DNA of 61,204 bases from Flavobacteriaceae bacterium (GTDB lineage: Bacteria > Bacteroidota > Bacteroidia > Flavobacteriales > Flavobacteriaceae). Of the stretch, positions 29,415 to 38,797 are shown piece after piece. Made by a program: the position numbers and the translations under genes. The stretch is from NCBI GenBank assembly GCA_021647885.1, contig JAKITV010000010.1:1-61204 (forward strand), written 5' to 3'. How positions within the stretch are numbered: the first letter of the stretch is position 1; the number at the start of each line of letters is the position of its first letter. Under the pieces are notes generated by a model. That model did not search any database, was not told where the DNA came from, and was given only the letters and a program-made list of their open reading frames with translations.

Positions 29415-30701
29415 ATGTCAAGATTAGCCACTCTCGAAATCGACGGTAAGAAGTATAAATTCCCTTTAGTTCAAGGAACAGAGAATGAAATAGCAATCGA
29501 TATTAAAACATTAAGAGCAGTAACTGGAGGAGTGACAACTATTGATCCTGGTTATAAAAACACAGGCTCTTGCGAAAGTGCTATCACGTTTTTAGATGGA
29601 GAAAAAGGAATTTTAAGCTATAGAGGATATGCTATTGAAGATTTAGCCGAAAAAGCCGATTTTTTAGAAGTCGTTTTTCTGTTAATATTTGAAGAGCTTC
29701 CAAATCAAGAACAGCTAGACAAATTTCATTCCGATATAAAAGCACAATCTTTAGTAGATGAGGATGTAAGAAAAATAATTGATGCGTTTCCAAAGTCTGC
29801 GCATCCAATGGGTGTTTTATCATCTTTAACAAGTGCACTAACCGCATTTAATCCTTCTTCTGTTAATGTAGATTCAGAAGATGCTATGTACAACGCTATT
29901 GTAAGAATATTAGGAAAATTCCCAGTATTAGTAGCTTGGACACTTCGAAAAAAACAAGGATTGCCATTAGATTATGGTGATAATAGTTTGGGTTATATTG
30001 AAAATATCTTAAAAATGATGTTTCATAAACCTAATGAAGAGTATGTGCAAAACCAAGTAATGATAGATGCTTTAAATAAACTTTTAATTCTTCATGCAGA
30101 CCATGAGCAAAATTGTTCTACTTCTACTGTAAGGATTGTTGGGTCATCTCATGCAGGATTATTTGCTTCTATTTCTGCAGGTATTTCTGCGCTTTGGGGA
30201 CCACTTCATGGAGGTGCAAATCAAGCCGTTTTAGAAATGCTGGAAGCTATAAAAGAAGATGGAGGAGATACTAAAAAATATATGGCGAAAGCAAAAGATA
30301 AAGAAGATCCATTTCGTTTAATGGGCTTTGGTCATCGAGTGTATAAAAATTTCGATCCTCGGGCGAAAATAATTAAAGCAGCTGCCGATGAAGTCTTGGA
30401 AGATTTAGGTGTAGAAGACCCTATTTTAGATATTGCTAAAGGTCTAGAACAAGAAGCATTAAATGATGAATATTTTGTAAGCCGTAAATTATATCCAAAC
30501 GTAGATTTCTATTCAGGAATTATTTATAGAGCAATGGATATACCAACCGAAATGTTTACGGTTATGTTTGCTTTAGGACGTTTGCCAGGTTGGATTGCAC
30601 AATGGAAAGAAATGCGTTTACGCAAAGAACCGATTGGTCGTCCAAGGCAATTGTATATTGGAGAAACTCATAGAGAATTTAAGACAATTAAAAATAGATA
30701 A
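29415..30701 (+). CDS. gltA: Citrate synthase, bacterial GltA type
   Basis: The 428-residue enzyme has the N-terminal small beta domain typical of the Gram-negative GltA form (LEIDGKKYKFPLVQGTENE) and the start-of-core IDPGYKNTGSCESAITFLDG. The catalytic residues are His265 (WGPLHGGANQ), His307 (MGFGHRVYKNFDPRA) and Asp364 (PNVDFYSG). GltA enzymes are often hexameric and inhibited by NADH. Whether this one is cannot be told from the sequence. It follows a second, very different citrate synthase gene by 181 bases and is the likely main TCA-cycle enzyme, by analogy with other Flavobacteriia. Confidence 0.97.
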   Translation: MSRLATLEIDGKKYKFPLVQGTENEIAIDIKTLRAVTGGVTTIDPGYKNTGSCESAITFLDGEKGILSYRGYAIEDLAEKADFLEVVFLLIFEELPNQEQLDKFHSDIKAQSLVDEDVRKIIDAFPKSAHPMGVLSSLTSALTAFNPSSVNVDSEDAMYNAIVRILGKFPVLVAWTLRKKQGLPLDYGDNSLGYIENILKMMFHKPNEEYVQNQVMIDALNKLLILHADHEQNCSTSTVRIVGSSHAGLFASISAGISALWGPLHGGANQAVLEMLEAIKEDGGDTKKYMAKAKDKEDPFRLMGFGHRVYKNFDPRAKIIKAAADEVLEDLGVEDPILDIAKGLEQEALNDEYFVSRKLYPNVDFYSGIIYRAMDIPTEMFTVMFALGRLPGWIAQWKEMRLRKEPIGRPRQLYIGETHREFKTIKNR

Positions 30702-30716
30702 TTAATAAAAATGACG

Positions 30717-30785
30717 ATGTCATTTTGAATGAGGTGAAGAATTTAATTTAAGATTTTTCGTTTCATTCAAAATGGCATTTTTATT
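30717..30785 (+). terminator. Stem-loop terminator after gltA
   Basis: Sixteen-base arms (30717-30732 and 30763-30778) pair with one wobble and are followed by a T-run. The left arm and loop resemble the dispersed GTCATTCTGAACGAAGTGAAG repeat also found at 34378 and 42648, so a REP-like element seems to serve as terminator here. Confidence 0.75.
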
Positions 30786-30791
30786 TACCAT

Positions 30792-31706
30792 ATGCTAAAG
30801 CTCAACATAAAAAACGAAACCTCTCGATTACGAACTGTAATACTTGGTACAGCAATTAGTAATGGGCCAATACCAAAGCTTGAAGACTGTTACGACCCAA
30901 AAAGTATTGAACATGTCTTAGCAGGAACATATCCAAAAGAAGAAGACATGGTATTTGAACTAGAAGCTGTTGCTAAAGTTCTAAAAAAATATAATGTTGA
31001 AGTGTTTAGACCAAAAGTTATTAAGGATTGTAACCAAATATTTTCACGAGATATTGCGTTTGTGATAGAAGACAAAATAATTAGGGCAAATATTTTACCA
31101 AATAGAGAAGAAGAAATTGAAGCAATAAGATATGTTTGGGATTTAATTGAAGATAAAAACAGAATTATTTTACCCGAAGAATGTCATGTAGAAGGAGGCG
31201 ATGTAATGCCTTATAACGATTATATTTTTATTGGTACTTATTCAGGCGAAGATTATCCAGATTTTATTACAGCGAGAACCAATATGGACGCTGTAATTGC
31301 TATACAAGAATTGTTCCCACATAAAATTATAAAGTCGTTTGAGTTGCGCAAATCTAATACCAATGCAAAAGAAAATGCTCTGCATTTAGATTGTTGCTTT
31401 CAGCCTATTGGAAAGGACAAAGCAATACTTCATAAAAACGGATTCCTTATAGAAAAGGAATATAATTGGTTAGTGAATTTTTTTGGTAGCGACAACATTT
31501 TTGAAATTACCAAAGACGAAATGTATGATATGAATAGTAACGTGTTTTCCATTTCTGAAAACGTTATTATTTCCGAACAAAATTTCACAAGATTAAATTC
31601 TTGGTTAAGAAAACAAGGGTTTACAGTAGAAGAAGTCCCTTATGCCGAAATTGCCAAGCAAGAAGGCTTATTACGTTGTAGCACAATGCCGTTAATTAGA
31701 GATTAA
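30792..31706 (+). CDS. Dimethylarginine dimethylaminohydrolase / arginine deiminase-fold enzyme
   Basis: The 304-residue protein has the pentein fold signature of guanidine-modifying enzymes. The acidic substrate-binding segment is ECHVEGGDV, the catalytic His lies in ENALHLDCCF and the nucleophilic Cys296 in LRCSTMPLIRD at the very C-terminus. Such enzymes hydrolyse or transfer the guanidino group of arginine derivatives and form a covalent Cys intermediate. It is most like the DDAH/amidinotransferase branch, giving citrulline and an amine, but arginine, agmatine or methylarginine cannot be separated from the sequence. It lies directly behind the gltA terminator and may share a promoter with the M20 peptidase downstream, which also has its own -7 element. 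Confidence 0.8.
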   Translation: MLKLNIKNETSRLRTVILGTAISNGPIPKLEDCYDPKSIEHVLAGTYPKEEDMVFELEAVAKVLKKYNVEVFRPKVIKDCNQIFSRDIAFVIEDKIIRANILPNREEEIEAIRYVWDLIEDKNRIILPEECHVEGGDVMPYNDYIFIGTYSGEDYPDFITARTNMDAVIAIQELFPHKIIKSFELRKSNTNAKENALHLDCCFQPIGKDKAILHKNGFLIEKEYNWLVNFFGSDNIFEITKDEMYDMNSNVFSISENVIISEQNFTRLNSWLRKQGFTVEEVPYAEIAKQEGLLRCSTMPLIRD

Positions 31707-31710
31707 TTGC

Positions 31711-31718
31711 TAAATTTG
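31711..31718 (+). promoter_or_regulatory. -7 promoter element for the M20 peptidase
   Basis: TAAATTTG fits TAnnTTTG and lies 23 bases before the peptidase start codon. Confidence 0.5.
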
Positions 31719-31741
31719 ATTTCCATTTAAAAAGAATAGTT

Positions 31742-33046
31742 ATGAAAATTTCAAATACCTCAAAAATAACAACCCTTTGCTTTTTACTTCTAGCGAGTCT
31801 AACTTATGCACAAAACCTAACTAGGACTGAAAATAAAATCCTGAAAACAGTTACTGCTAACAATTCTGAAGCGATTGAATTTTTAAAAAAAGTAGTCAAT
31901 ATTAATAGTGGTACAATGAACCACGAAGGCGTTAAAAAAGTTGGAGATGTTTTTGGAAAAGCTTTTGAAGACATAGGATTCAAGACCAATTGGTACGATA
32001 TGTCCATAGTAAATAGATCTGGACATTTATTTGCTGAAACCAATGGAGACAAAGGCAAAAAAGTTTTATTAATCGGACATTTAGATACCGTTTTTGAAGC
32101 AGATAGTCCGTTTCAGGAATTTAAGATGATAAACGATAGTGTCGCTCATGCTCCAGGAGGAAATGATATGAAAGGCGGAAATGTAATTATGTTGTATGCA
32201 TTAAAAGCACTTGCAGATAACGGACTATTGCAAAATGCGCAAGTTATAGTTGCTTATACAGGAGACGAAGAAAGCACTGGGAAACCATTAACCATAAGTC
32301 GTAAAGATTTAATTGAAGCCGCAAAACGAAGTGATGTTGCATTAGGTTTTGAAGCATCTTCAGGATTTAATGAAGCCACTATTGCCAGAAGAGGCTCATC
32401 TGGATGGAAAGTTGAAGTTACAGGTAAGAGAGCACATTCTTCCGATATTTTTAGCGAAGAGGTTGGTGTCGGAGCAATTTTTGAGCTCTCAAGAATTATA
32501 AATGAATTTTACAACGACGTTAAAGGAGAAGAATATTTAACCTTTAATCCAGGTGTGATTTTAGGAGGCACACAAGTAACTTACGATGATGCTTTTAATA
32601 AAGGCAACACTTTTGGGAAAACAAATGTTGTTGCTCAAACTGCTATTGTAGATGGTGGATTGCGTTTTATTTCTGAAGCACAAAAAGAAAGTGCCAGAGA
32701 CAAAATGAGAGCAATTGCAGCTAATAATCTACCACTTACTTCTGCAAAGATTAGTTTTATAGATAGTTATCCTGCAATGGGCCCAACACAAGGAAATAAA
32801 GAGCTTTTGGAGGTTTTAAGCCAAGTAAGTGTAGATTTAGGACATGAAGCAGTTGTAGCTTACGACCCAAGTAAAAGAGGAGCTGCCGATGTGTCTTTTG
32901 TGGCAGCTTATGTAGATTGTTTAGATGGTTTAGGTACTATGGGAAGCGGTGGACACACACCACAAGAAACAGTTAACCTAAATACCATTGAAGCCTTAAC
33001 GCAACGTACTGCAATTTTAATTTATAGATTGATTAATCAGGAATAG
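31742..33046 (+). CDS. Secreted M20-family zinc metallopeptidase (glutamate carboxypeptidase-like)
   Basis: The 434-residue protein starts with a signal peptide (about 1-23, ending TYAQ), so it acts in the periplasm or outside. M20 metal-site motifs are in place: LLIGHLDTVFE (His, catalytic Asp), APGGNDMKGG (bridging Asp), AYTGDEES (general base and metal Glu), GFEASS and the C-terminal GSGGHTPQE (His). The lid dimerisation domain holds TGKRAHSSDIF. It resembles CPG2-type carboxypeptidases that release glutamate from folate-like substrates or peptides. The true substrate is unknown. The last 80 bases of the gene are copied twice further on, at 34432 and 42676. Confidence 0.9.
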   Translation: MKISNTSKITTLCFLLLASLTYAQNLTRTENKILKTVTANNSEAIEFLKKVVNINSGTMNHEGVKKVGDVFGKAFEDIGFKTNWYDMSIVNRSGHLFAETNGDKGKKVLLIGHLDTVFEADSPFQEFKMINDSVAHAPGGNDMKGGNVIMLYALKALADNGLLQNAQVIVAYTGDEESTGKPLTISRKDLIEAAKRSDVALGFEASSGFNEATIARRGSSGWKVEVTGKRAHSSDIFSEEVGVGAIFELSRIINEFYNDVKGEEYLTFNPGVILGGTQVTYDDAFNKGNTFGKTNVVAQTAIVDGGLRFISEAQKESARDKMRAIAANNLPLTSAKISFIDSYPAMGPTQGNKELLEVLSQVSVDLGHEAVVAYDPSKRGAADVSFVAAYVDCLDGLGTMGSGGHTPQETVNLNTIEALTQRTAILIYRLINQE

Positions 33047-33183
33047 TTTTTTTAGTTTCGTTATCGTGATTGTTATGAAATGTTGCGGTTTTGTATGCGA
33101 GGATTTTCTGAAGGAAAATCAGACGTAACAAAACAGCAACTACCTTTGGTTAAGCATAAAATAAGCAATTATTTTTATACGGC

Positions 33184-34242
33184 TTATGGTGCGTTATTAT
33201 ATAATCTAACCATACTTTTTATTTCAAACGGTTCATAATCGTTTTTTATAATTCTAGTATAAATATTTTGTTTGTCTTTGAAAAGCTCAATATATTTTTT
33301 GTTTTTATCGACAAGCACATATTCTTGACCTTCTTTTTTTAAATAGCTTTTTGAATTTTTTAAATCTCGATATAGAGATATTTCACCTTTAATTATTTGA
33401 TTAAGTAATGTTTCTTTTTTTTCAATAATGTCGTTGTTATATTTTCTGTTATTTATTTTAAAACCAAGTAAATCTTTGGGGTCATAACTAAATTCATTTC
33501 CTTGTTTGTCAATAAAATTTAGTCGCTCGCTTAATATAAATCTGCCGTTCATTTTTATTGAACCGTGAATTGTGTCATTTTCAGTTGGAACTACATAACC
33601 AATAGCAAATCCTCTATTTTGAGTTGTGTCAATGAGCTTGCTAAAGTTTGTAAAATCAGTAATAGATTTGTTGGATAAATCTACTAGATATTCAATATCT
33701 TCAATCGAGTAATTATTATTTTTAATAAGCTGGTAAAGGATATGGTCTTTCCCTAAAATTTGATAAAAACACCATTTGAAATTTGTAGAATAAGGTTCAG
33801 ATGAACTAGCTAGATTGATATTGCTATTTGGATTAATAGAAAAGTCCTTCTCATCCTTATTAGCTCCGACAGTTATTGGATATAATTTCTCTTTATATTT
33901 CACATAAACTTTTCGCTCATAATTCATAGTGAAACGAGATTTAAGATGTGATTCAAGATAATAAGAGAGTTCACCGTTTATTACTTCAAGAAGAAATTCA
34001 GGAAATTTAGTTTTTATAGAGACAAAACGAAAATCACCACGTTGGAAATGTTTGACTTTATCTGCTCGAAATTTTTGTTTTCCATTCTCATTCTTAACAT
34101 AAATGAATACATTGGTTTTCCATTCTATCTTTCCGAAAATCGTATCATCACTTTTTGTAACTAAATAATCTTGAGATTTACATATAAATACATTAAATAC
34201 TAATATGAATATTGTAAATAATTTTGAAAGTGATGTTTTCAT
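33184..34242 (-). CDS. Secreted protein of unknown function with an internal repeat
   Basis: The 352-residue protein has a signal peptide (about 1-23, ending CKSQ). Two halves begin alike, DYLVTKSDDTIFGKIEWK near 25 and GYVVPTENDTIHGSIKMN near 215, and both continue with a lysine-rich YP or YD segment. This points to an internal duplication of a beta-rich module. I know the DTIxGxI pattern from unannotated Bacteroidota secreted proteins but no function. The stop codon lies inside a 9-base sequence TTATGGTGC whose exact complement GCACCATAA stands 42 bases before the start codon, so the gene is framed like a cassette. Confidence 0.75.
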   Translation of the reverse strand: MKTSLSKLFTIFILVFNVFICKSQDYLVTKSDDTIFGKIEWKTNVFIYVKNENGKQKFRADKVKHFQRGDFRFVSIKTKFPEFLLEVINGELSYYLESHLKSRFTMNYERKVYVKYKEKLYPITVGANKDEKDFSINPNSNINLASSSEPYSTNFKWCFYQILGKDHILYQLIKNNNYSIEDIEYLVDLSNKSITDFTNFSKLIDTTQNRGFAIGYVVPTENDTIHGSIKMNGRFILSERLNFIDKQGNEFSYDPKDLLGFKINNRKYNNDIIEKKETLLNQIIKGEISLYRDLKNSKSYLKKEGQEYVLVDKNKKYIELFKDKQNIYTRIIKNDYEPFEIKSMVRLYNNAP

Positions 34243-34296
34243 ATAAGTCTAATACTTTTTCTTAAGTTACAAGGTTTCCCTAATGCACCATAATGC
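33184..34296 (-). mobile_element. Putative gene cassette 1 (9-bp inverted ends)
   Basis: TTATGGTGC at 33184-33192 and GCACCATAA at 34285-34293 are perfect inverted ends enclosing one minus-strand gene. Outside the right end stands AATGCTAAGGTAAATTCAG, which also stands outside the next two units. No recombinase is inside. Cassette status is an inference from the layout. Confidence 0.45.
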
Positions 34297-34528
34297 TAAG
34301 GTAAATTCAGTTTAAATATCATTTTATCGGTCGATAACGAAGTTAGTGTTTTTTTATTTATAAAGTCAATGTGTTGTCATTCTGAACGAACCTGTACTGA
34401 ACGTCGTTGAAGTAGTGAAGAATCTATTTAAACAGTAAACCTAAATACCATTGAAGCCTTAACACAGCGTACGGCAATTTTAATTTATAGATTGATAAAT
34501 CAGGAGTAGTTTTTTTGTTTCGTTATCG
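34291..34528. repeat. Long direct repeat, copy 1 (left flank of the restriction island)
   Basis: This stretch runs AATGCTAAGG...TTATCGGTCGATAA...TTTATAAAGTCAAT, a REP-like GTCATTCTGAACGAA segment, and then a copy of the M20 peptidase 3' end (34432-34528; compare 32969-33066). Copy 2 at 42560-42772 has the same order and few differences, except for an extra segment of about 24 bases (CCTGTACTGAACGTCGTTGA and a few more) in copy 1. The gene-free 34243-34551 interval is filled by it. Confidence 0.9.
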
Positions 34529-34551
34529 GTTGGTGTATGAAGCGTTGGCAA

Positions 34552-37545
34552 TTATTCGTTTATTTTATTATATACTTTTTTCAGCATTAATTCCTTTACT
34601 AAATTTCCGAAAGATTTATTTTCCACTATTTTATCAAATATATCTTGGTTTTGATCCATTCTTTCAATTAGTTTATTTAAAAACATTTCTTCAAATGCGT
34701 ATTTAAAAGTATCTATTTTATTTGCTTTCGCTTGTGCTTGTAATTTTTCATCATCTATTAATTCTGCTTCTATTTGGTCAAAGAATAGTTTGTCGGCATC
34801 TTCAAATTCAGTTCCAAAACGGTCATTTAAAACTTCAATTATTTCAGATAATAAGGCTTTTTCTTCCTTTGCTCTTTTTATTCCTGCTTCTGTTAAACCA
34901 TCTAATTCTCCATCTTCTCCTTTTTGCAATTCAATTGCTCCTTCATTTACTTTTTGTAATCTGTAATATTCCATTGCAATTTCATCTGCTAATTGTAAAC
35001 TTTCTGCTAATTCACGTTTAGGTAGTTTTGTTTGTAATAATTTAGCGTAAGCATAGAATTTTTCAAATTCAGGTTCTTGAAAAGGCATTATTTGAGCCAA
35101 AAAGGCATACAGGTTTGTCCAAGTTCTTAAACTTTTTTTAAATTCGTCTTTTTCATCTTCTGTTTCTATGGCTTTATATCTGTCAACTGCTGGGTCAATT
35201 AAAGCGTATAAGCGAGATTGGTCTTTTGTTGTTAAATTCCCTGTTGGTTTAAAATAAACATTCGCAAAAGCGTTAATTTCTGATTCTGTAAGAATTTGCT
35301 TTTCATCAATTCTATTTTTTAAATCGAAAAGATGGTTGATGTCTGGTTCTTCTGCAACTTTTGTTTTTTCGTAATAGGGTTGAAACGATTCAAAAATGGT
35401 TTCTCTATCATTTACAAAGTCCAATACAAAAGTATCTTCCTTTCCTTGTGTTTTTCTGTTTAATCTCGATAATGTTTGAACTGCTTTAACTCCCGATAAT
35501 TTTTTATCTACATACATTGTATGAAGCAAAGGTTGGTCAAAACCTGTTTGATATTTATCTGCTACAATTAAAATTTTGTATTCTTCTTGATTAAATGCTT
35601 TTGGCAATTCCTTTTCTCCATAACCAGTTAATTGTGGTTCTGAAACACCATCAGGATAATTATCATCAATTACTTTCCCTGAAAATGCTACCAAGACTTT
35701 TAATTCGTTAGTGTATTCGTTTTCTTTTATGTATTTATTAAATGCTTCAAAATATCTTTTTGCCAATTTACGTGATGAAGTTACAAACATTGCTTTTGCT
35801 CTACCTCCAATTTTTTTAGCAACTACTTGACGGAAATGTTCTATAACTATTTCTGTTTTTTGTGCTAAATTATGTGGATGAAAATTCACAAAAGAACCGA
35901 TTGCTCTTGATGCCTTTTTCTTGTTTAGATTTGGGTCTTCTTCAATGGCTTTTGATAATTTAAAATAGAGTTTGTAATTGGTGTAATTCTGCAAAACATC
36001 TAAAATAAACCCTTCTTCAATGGCTTGACGCATTGAATACAAATGATAAGGTTCTGGTTTGTCATCTGCTCCCTTTTTGCCAAAAACGGCTAATGTTTTG
36101 TGTTTTGGTGTGGCTGTAAAGGCAAAAAATGAAATATTGTTTTGTTTTCCTCTTGCTTTTACTGATTTCTCTACTTGTTCTGTAATAAAATCTTCTGCTG
36201 TGTATTCTTCTTCATTTTCATCAGGTTCATTATAACCCAATACTTCTTTCATTTTTTTATGTGCTTCTCCACCTTGCGAACTATGTGCTTCATCAATTAC
36301 GACTGCAAATTTTCTACCTGAAAATGCTGTGACTTTTTCTATTACAAAAGGAAATTTTTGTAAGGTCGTAATAATGATATGCAAACCAGAATTCAAGGCT
36401 TCTGCCAGTTGTGTGCTGTCTTTATCTATCTTTTGCACAACTCCTGTTTTGTGTTCAAATTGATAAATGGTGTTTTGTAATTGTTGGTCTAAAACTCTAC
36501 GGTCTGTTACTACAATTACGCTATCAAAAATACGTTCATCATTGGCATTATGTAAATTTGATAAACGATACGACAACCAAGCAATAGAATTACTTTTTCC
36601 TGAACCTGCCGAATGTTGTACCAAATAGTTTTTTCCTGCTCCGTTCTCTTTTACATCTGCTACAATTTCACGAACTACATCCAATTGATGATAGCGTGGG
36701 AAAATCATTTTTTCTTTTTTAATAGTTTTAGACGTATTATTATACGTCTTTACAACTATTTCTTCTACTTGTAAATGTATAAAACGTTGCACAATGTCTA
36801 ACCAACTGTCTTTTGCCAAAATGCTATTCCAAAGATAATCTGTTTTGTAACCGTTTGGGTTTGGCGGATTTCCTTTTCCGTTTCTATAACCTTTGTTGAA
36901 TGGCAACCAATATGTTTTTTTGCCATCTAATTTTGTGGTCATAAACACTTCTTCATCATCTACTGCAAAATGCACCAATGCTCGTTTTTTAAAAGCAAAA
37001 AGCAATTCTCTGTTATCTCTTGTTGTATTGTATTGCCTTTTGGCATTTGAAGTGCTTTGACCTGTAAAATGATTTTTTAATTCGATAGTTGCTAACGGAA
37101 TGCCATTTAAAACCAAAACCAAATCAACCGAGTTTTTATTTTCTTTTTTTACTGAATAATAAACCTGACGAACAATTTTTAATTGATTTTTATTGTACAG
37201 TTCTTGTGTCTCTTTATTTAAAACGGTTGCTGGTTTGAAAAACGCCAATTTAAACCGAACGCCATAATCTGTAAACCCATTACGGACTACATCTAAACTT
37301 CCCCTTAAATCCATTTCTTTGTAGATACGTTGGATAATACGGTTATCTACTTGGTCTCCGTGAATAGATGCTATTTTCTTCCAGTTTTTGGCTTGGGTTT
37401 CTTGTAGAAAATGTAAAACTTCATATTTAAACATTCCCAATTCTGGACTATAATCTGCTGAATTACCTTCTTTGTAGCCGCCATTTTCAACCAATGCATG
37501 TATTATGGCAGTTTCAAATGTATTTTCTGTTGTAATTTTAGTCAT
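34552..37545 (-). CDS. hsdR: Type I restriction endonuclease, R subunit
   Basis: The 997-residue motor and nuclease subunit cuts DNA at a distance after ATP-driven translocation. The N-terminal nuclease domain has the PD-(D/E)xK pattern Asp141...Glu155-Leu-Lys157 (DLVLVLNGIPLATIELK). The helicase has Walker A AGSGKS at 313-318, DEAH at 418-421, the TATP motif FAFTATPKHK and QTGFDQP and LSRLNR in the second RecA lobe. The C-terminal helical region binds the methylase. The frame is intact. It is the last gene of the hsdM-hsdS-GxxExxY-Fic-hsdR series on the minus strand and overlaps the Fic gene by eight bases, so the two are translated together. Confidence 0.96.
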   Translation of the reverse strand: MTKITTENTFETAIIHALVENGGYKEGNSADYSPELGMFKYEVLHFLQETQAKNWKKIASIHGDQVDNRIIQRIYKEMDLRGSLDVVRNGFTDYGVRFKLAFFKPATVLNKETQELYNKNQLKIVRQVYYSVKKENKNSVDLVLVLNGIPLATIELKNHFTGQSTSNAKRQYNTTRDNRELLFAFKKRALVHFAVDDEEVFMTTKLDGKKTYWLPFNKGYRNGKGNPPNPNGYKTDYLWNSILAKDSWLDIVQRFIHLQVEEIVVKTYNNTSKTIKKEKMIFPRYHQLDVVREIVADVKENGAGKNYLVQHSAGSGKSNSIAWLSYRLSNLHNANDERIFDSVIVVTDRRVLDQQLQNTIYQFEHKTGVVQKIDKDSTQLAEALNSGLHIIITTLQKFPFVIEKVTAFSGRKFAVVIDEAHSSQGGEAHKKMKEVLGYNEPDENEEEYTAEDFITEQVEKSVKARGKQNNISFFAFTATPKHKTLAVFGKKGADDKPEPYHLYSMRQAIEEGFILDVLQNYTNYKLYFKLSKAIEEDPNLNKKKASRAIGSFVNFHPHNLAQKTEIVIEHFRQVVAKKIGGRAKAMFVTSSRKLAKRYFEAFNKYIKENEYTNELKVLVAFSGKVIDDNYPDGVSEPQLTGYGEKELPKAFNQEEYKILIVADKYQTGFDQPLLHTMYVDKKLSGVKAVQTLSRLNRKTQGKEDTFVLDFVNDRETIFESFQPYYEKTKVAEEPDINHLFDLKNRIDEKQILTESEINAFANVYFKPTGNLTTKDQSRLYALIDPAVDRYKAIETEDEKDEFKKSLRTWTNLYAFLAQIMPFQEPEFEKFYAYAKLLQTKLPKRELAESLQLADEIAMEYYRLQKVNEGAIELQKGEDGELDGLTEAGIKRAKEEKALLSEIIEVLNDRFGTEFEDADKLFFDQIEAELIDDEKLQAQAKANKIDTFKYAFEEMFLNKLIERMDQNQDIFDKIVENKSFGNLVKELMLKKVYNKINE

Positions 37546-38668
37546 CGCTTCTAAATAAATCCATATAGGTTTTAAAAATAAATATTTTTCCTCTTTTGGC
37601 TCCCGTAAATTCGGTTATAATTTCTAATCGTTCTAAATCTCGCAATAACTTATAAACCGATGCTCCAGATATTTGCAATTCGTTTTCTATTGCTTTGGCA
37701 TTAAAAACAGGTTGCTTGTATGCAAAATCTATCAATCTACGTGCATTGCCTTCTCTCGATTTTAAGGTTTTTAATTTTATAGCTATTTCTTTTTGTAATT
37801 GTAAAATACCATTAAAGGTTTCTACACCTTTTTTTGTGGTTTGAATAATACCTGTTAAAAAGAATTTTAACCATTGTGCTAAATTATTATGTGTACGTAC
37901 TCGCATTAAATTGTCGTAATACAAGGTTCTATGCTTTTCAAAAAAATCGGATAAATATAAAAAAGGTTGTTTTAATATGCCTTTGTTTACTAAATATAAG
38001 GTTATCATTAATCTACCAACTCTGCCATTACCATCTAAAAAAGGATGAATGGTTTCAAATTGGTAATGAATAATGGCAATTTTTAATAAATCTGGTAATT
38101 TATTATCTAAACTATTGGCAAATTTTTCGATATCAGACATTAAGTTGGCAATGGCTGTATGTGGTGGCGGAATAAATACGGCATCGGCAATACTTGCACC
38201 ACCAATCCAATTTTGGCTGGTTCTAAATTCTCCTGGTAATTTATGTTTACCTCTTACGCCTTTAAGTAATATTTTGTGTGTTAGTTTTATTAAACGGTTA
38301 GAGAAAGGCAAACGGTGTAATTGCCGTACTGCTTCGTTCATTGCCTCTATATAGTTTTGTACCTCTTCCCAATCGTCTCTTTTTTCTGCTTTGATGTCTT
38401 CTTTTGGCATAAATGCCTCTTCCATATTGGTTTGTGTACCTTCTATTTTGCTGGATTGTGTGGCTTCTTTAATAATGTGCATACGTATATACAATTCTAT
38501 ATCTACATATTCTGAAAACATATCTAAGCGACCTAATTCTCTATCTGCTTGACTTAACAGATGAATTATTTGCATATCACTTATCAACCAATCTTTATTT
38601 ATACTGTTGGGTACAAATGCTTTGTAAGTGCCTTGATTAATGTATGTGCCTGCTTTAAAATTTTGCAT
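37538..38668 (-). CDS. Fic-domain AMP-transferase-like protein with winged helix
   Basis: The 376-residue protein carries the complete Fic motif HPFLDGNGRVGR (208-219), which fits an active nucleotidyl transferase that AMPylates Ser, Thr or Tyr of a target. A class II inhibitory motif SSKIEG (72-77; consensus S/T-x-x-x-E-G/N) lies in the N-terminal region, so activity is expected to be self-restrained. A C-terminal winged-helix part (SGASVYKLLRDLERLEIITEFTG split over about 330-355) suggests DNA binding. It lies between hsdS and hsdR and overlaps hsdR by eight bases. Fic genes in type I loci have been seen in other bacteria, with unclear roles. Confidence 0.93.
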   Translation of the reverse strand: MQNFKAGTYINQGTYKAFVPNSINKDWLISDMQIIHLLSQADRELGRLDMFSEYVDIELYIRMHIIKEATQSSKIEGTQTNMEEAFMPKEDIKAEKRDDWEEVQNYIEAMNEAVRQLHRLPFSNRLIKLTHKILLKGVRGKHKLPGEFRTSQNWIGGASIADAVFIPPPHTAIANLMSDIEKFANSLDNKLPDLLKIAIIHYQFETIHPFLDGNGRVGRLMITLYLVNKGILKQPFLYLSDFFEKHRTLYYDNLMRVRTHNNLAQWLKFFLTGIIQTTKKGVETFNGILQLQKEIAIKLKTLKSREGNARRLIDFAYKQPVFNAKAIENELQISGASVYKLLRDLERLEIITEFTGAKRGKIFIFKTYMDLFRSDD

Positions 38669-38797
38669 AAACTAAATTTATTGCCATGCTATTTTTACAA
38701 ATATAGTAAAATCTAAAATAAGAACACTTGTTGTTTTAAGTTTTGGTTAAAAACTAAAATAGTATTGGTTTTTAATTTACTTGTAATTTGTCTTAAA

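Noticed and set aside
34541..34547. GTTGGCA as left inverted end of a cassette holding the whole restriction operon
   Set aside because: It does not match the right-hand segment TTGGGCACAA at 42552, so the restriction block is not framed by matching ends like the other units. It may be composite.
34722..35021. A leucine-rich open frame on the plus strand
   Set aside because: It is antisense to the C-terminal part of hsdR and has no coding features of its own.
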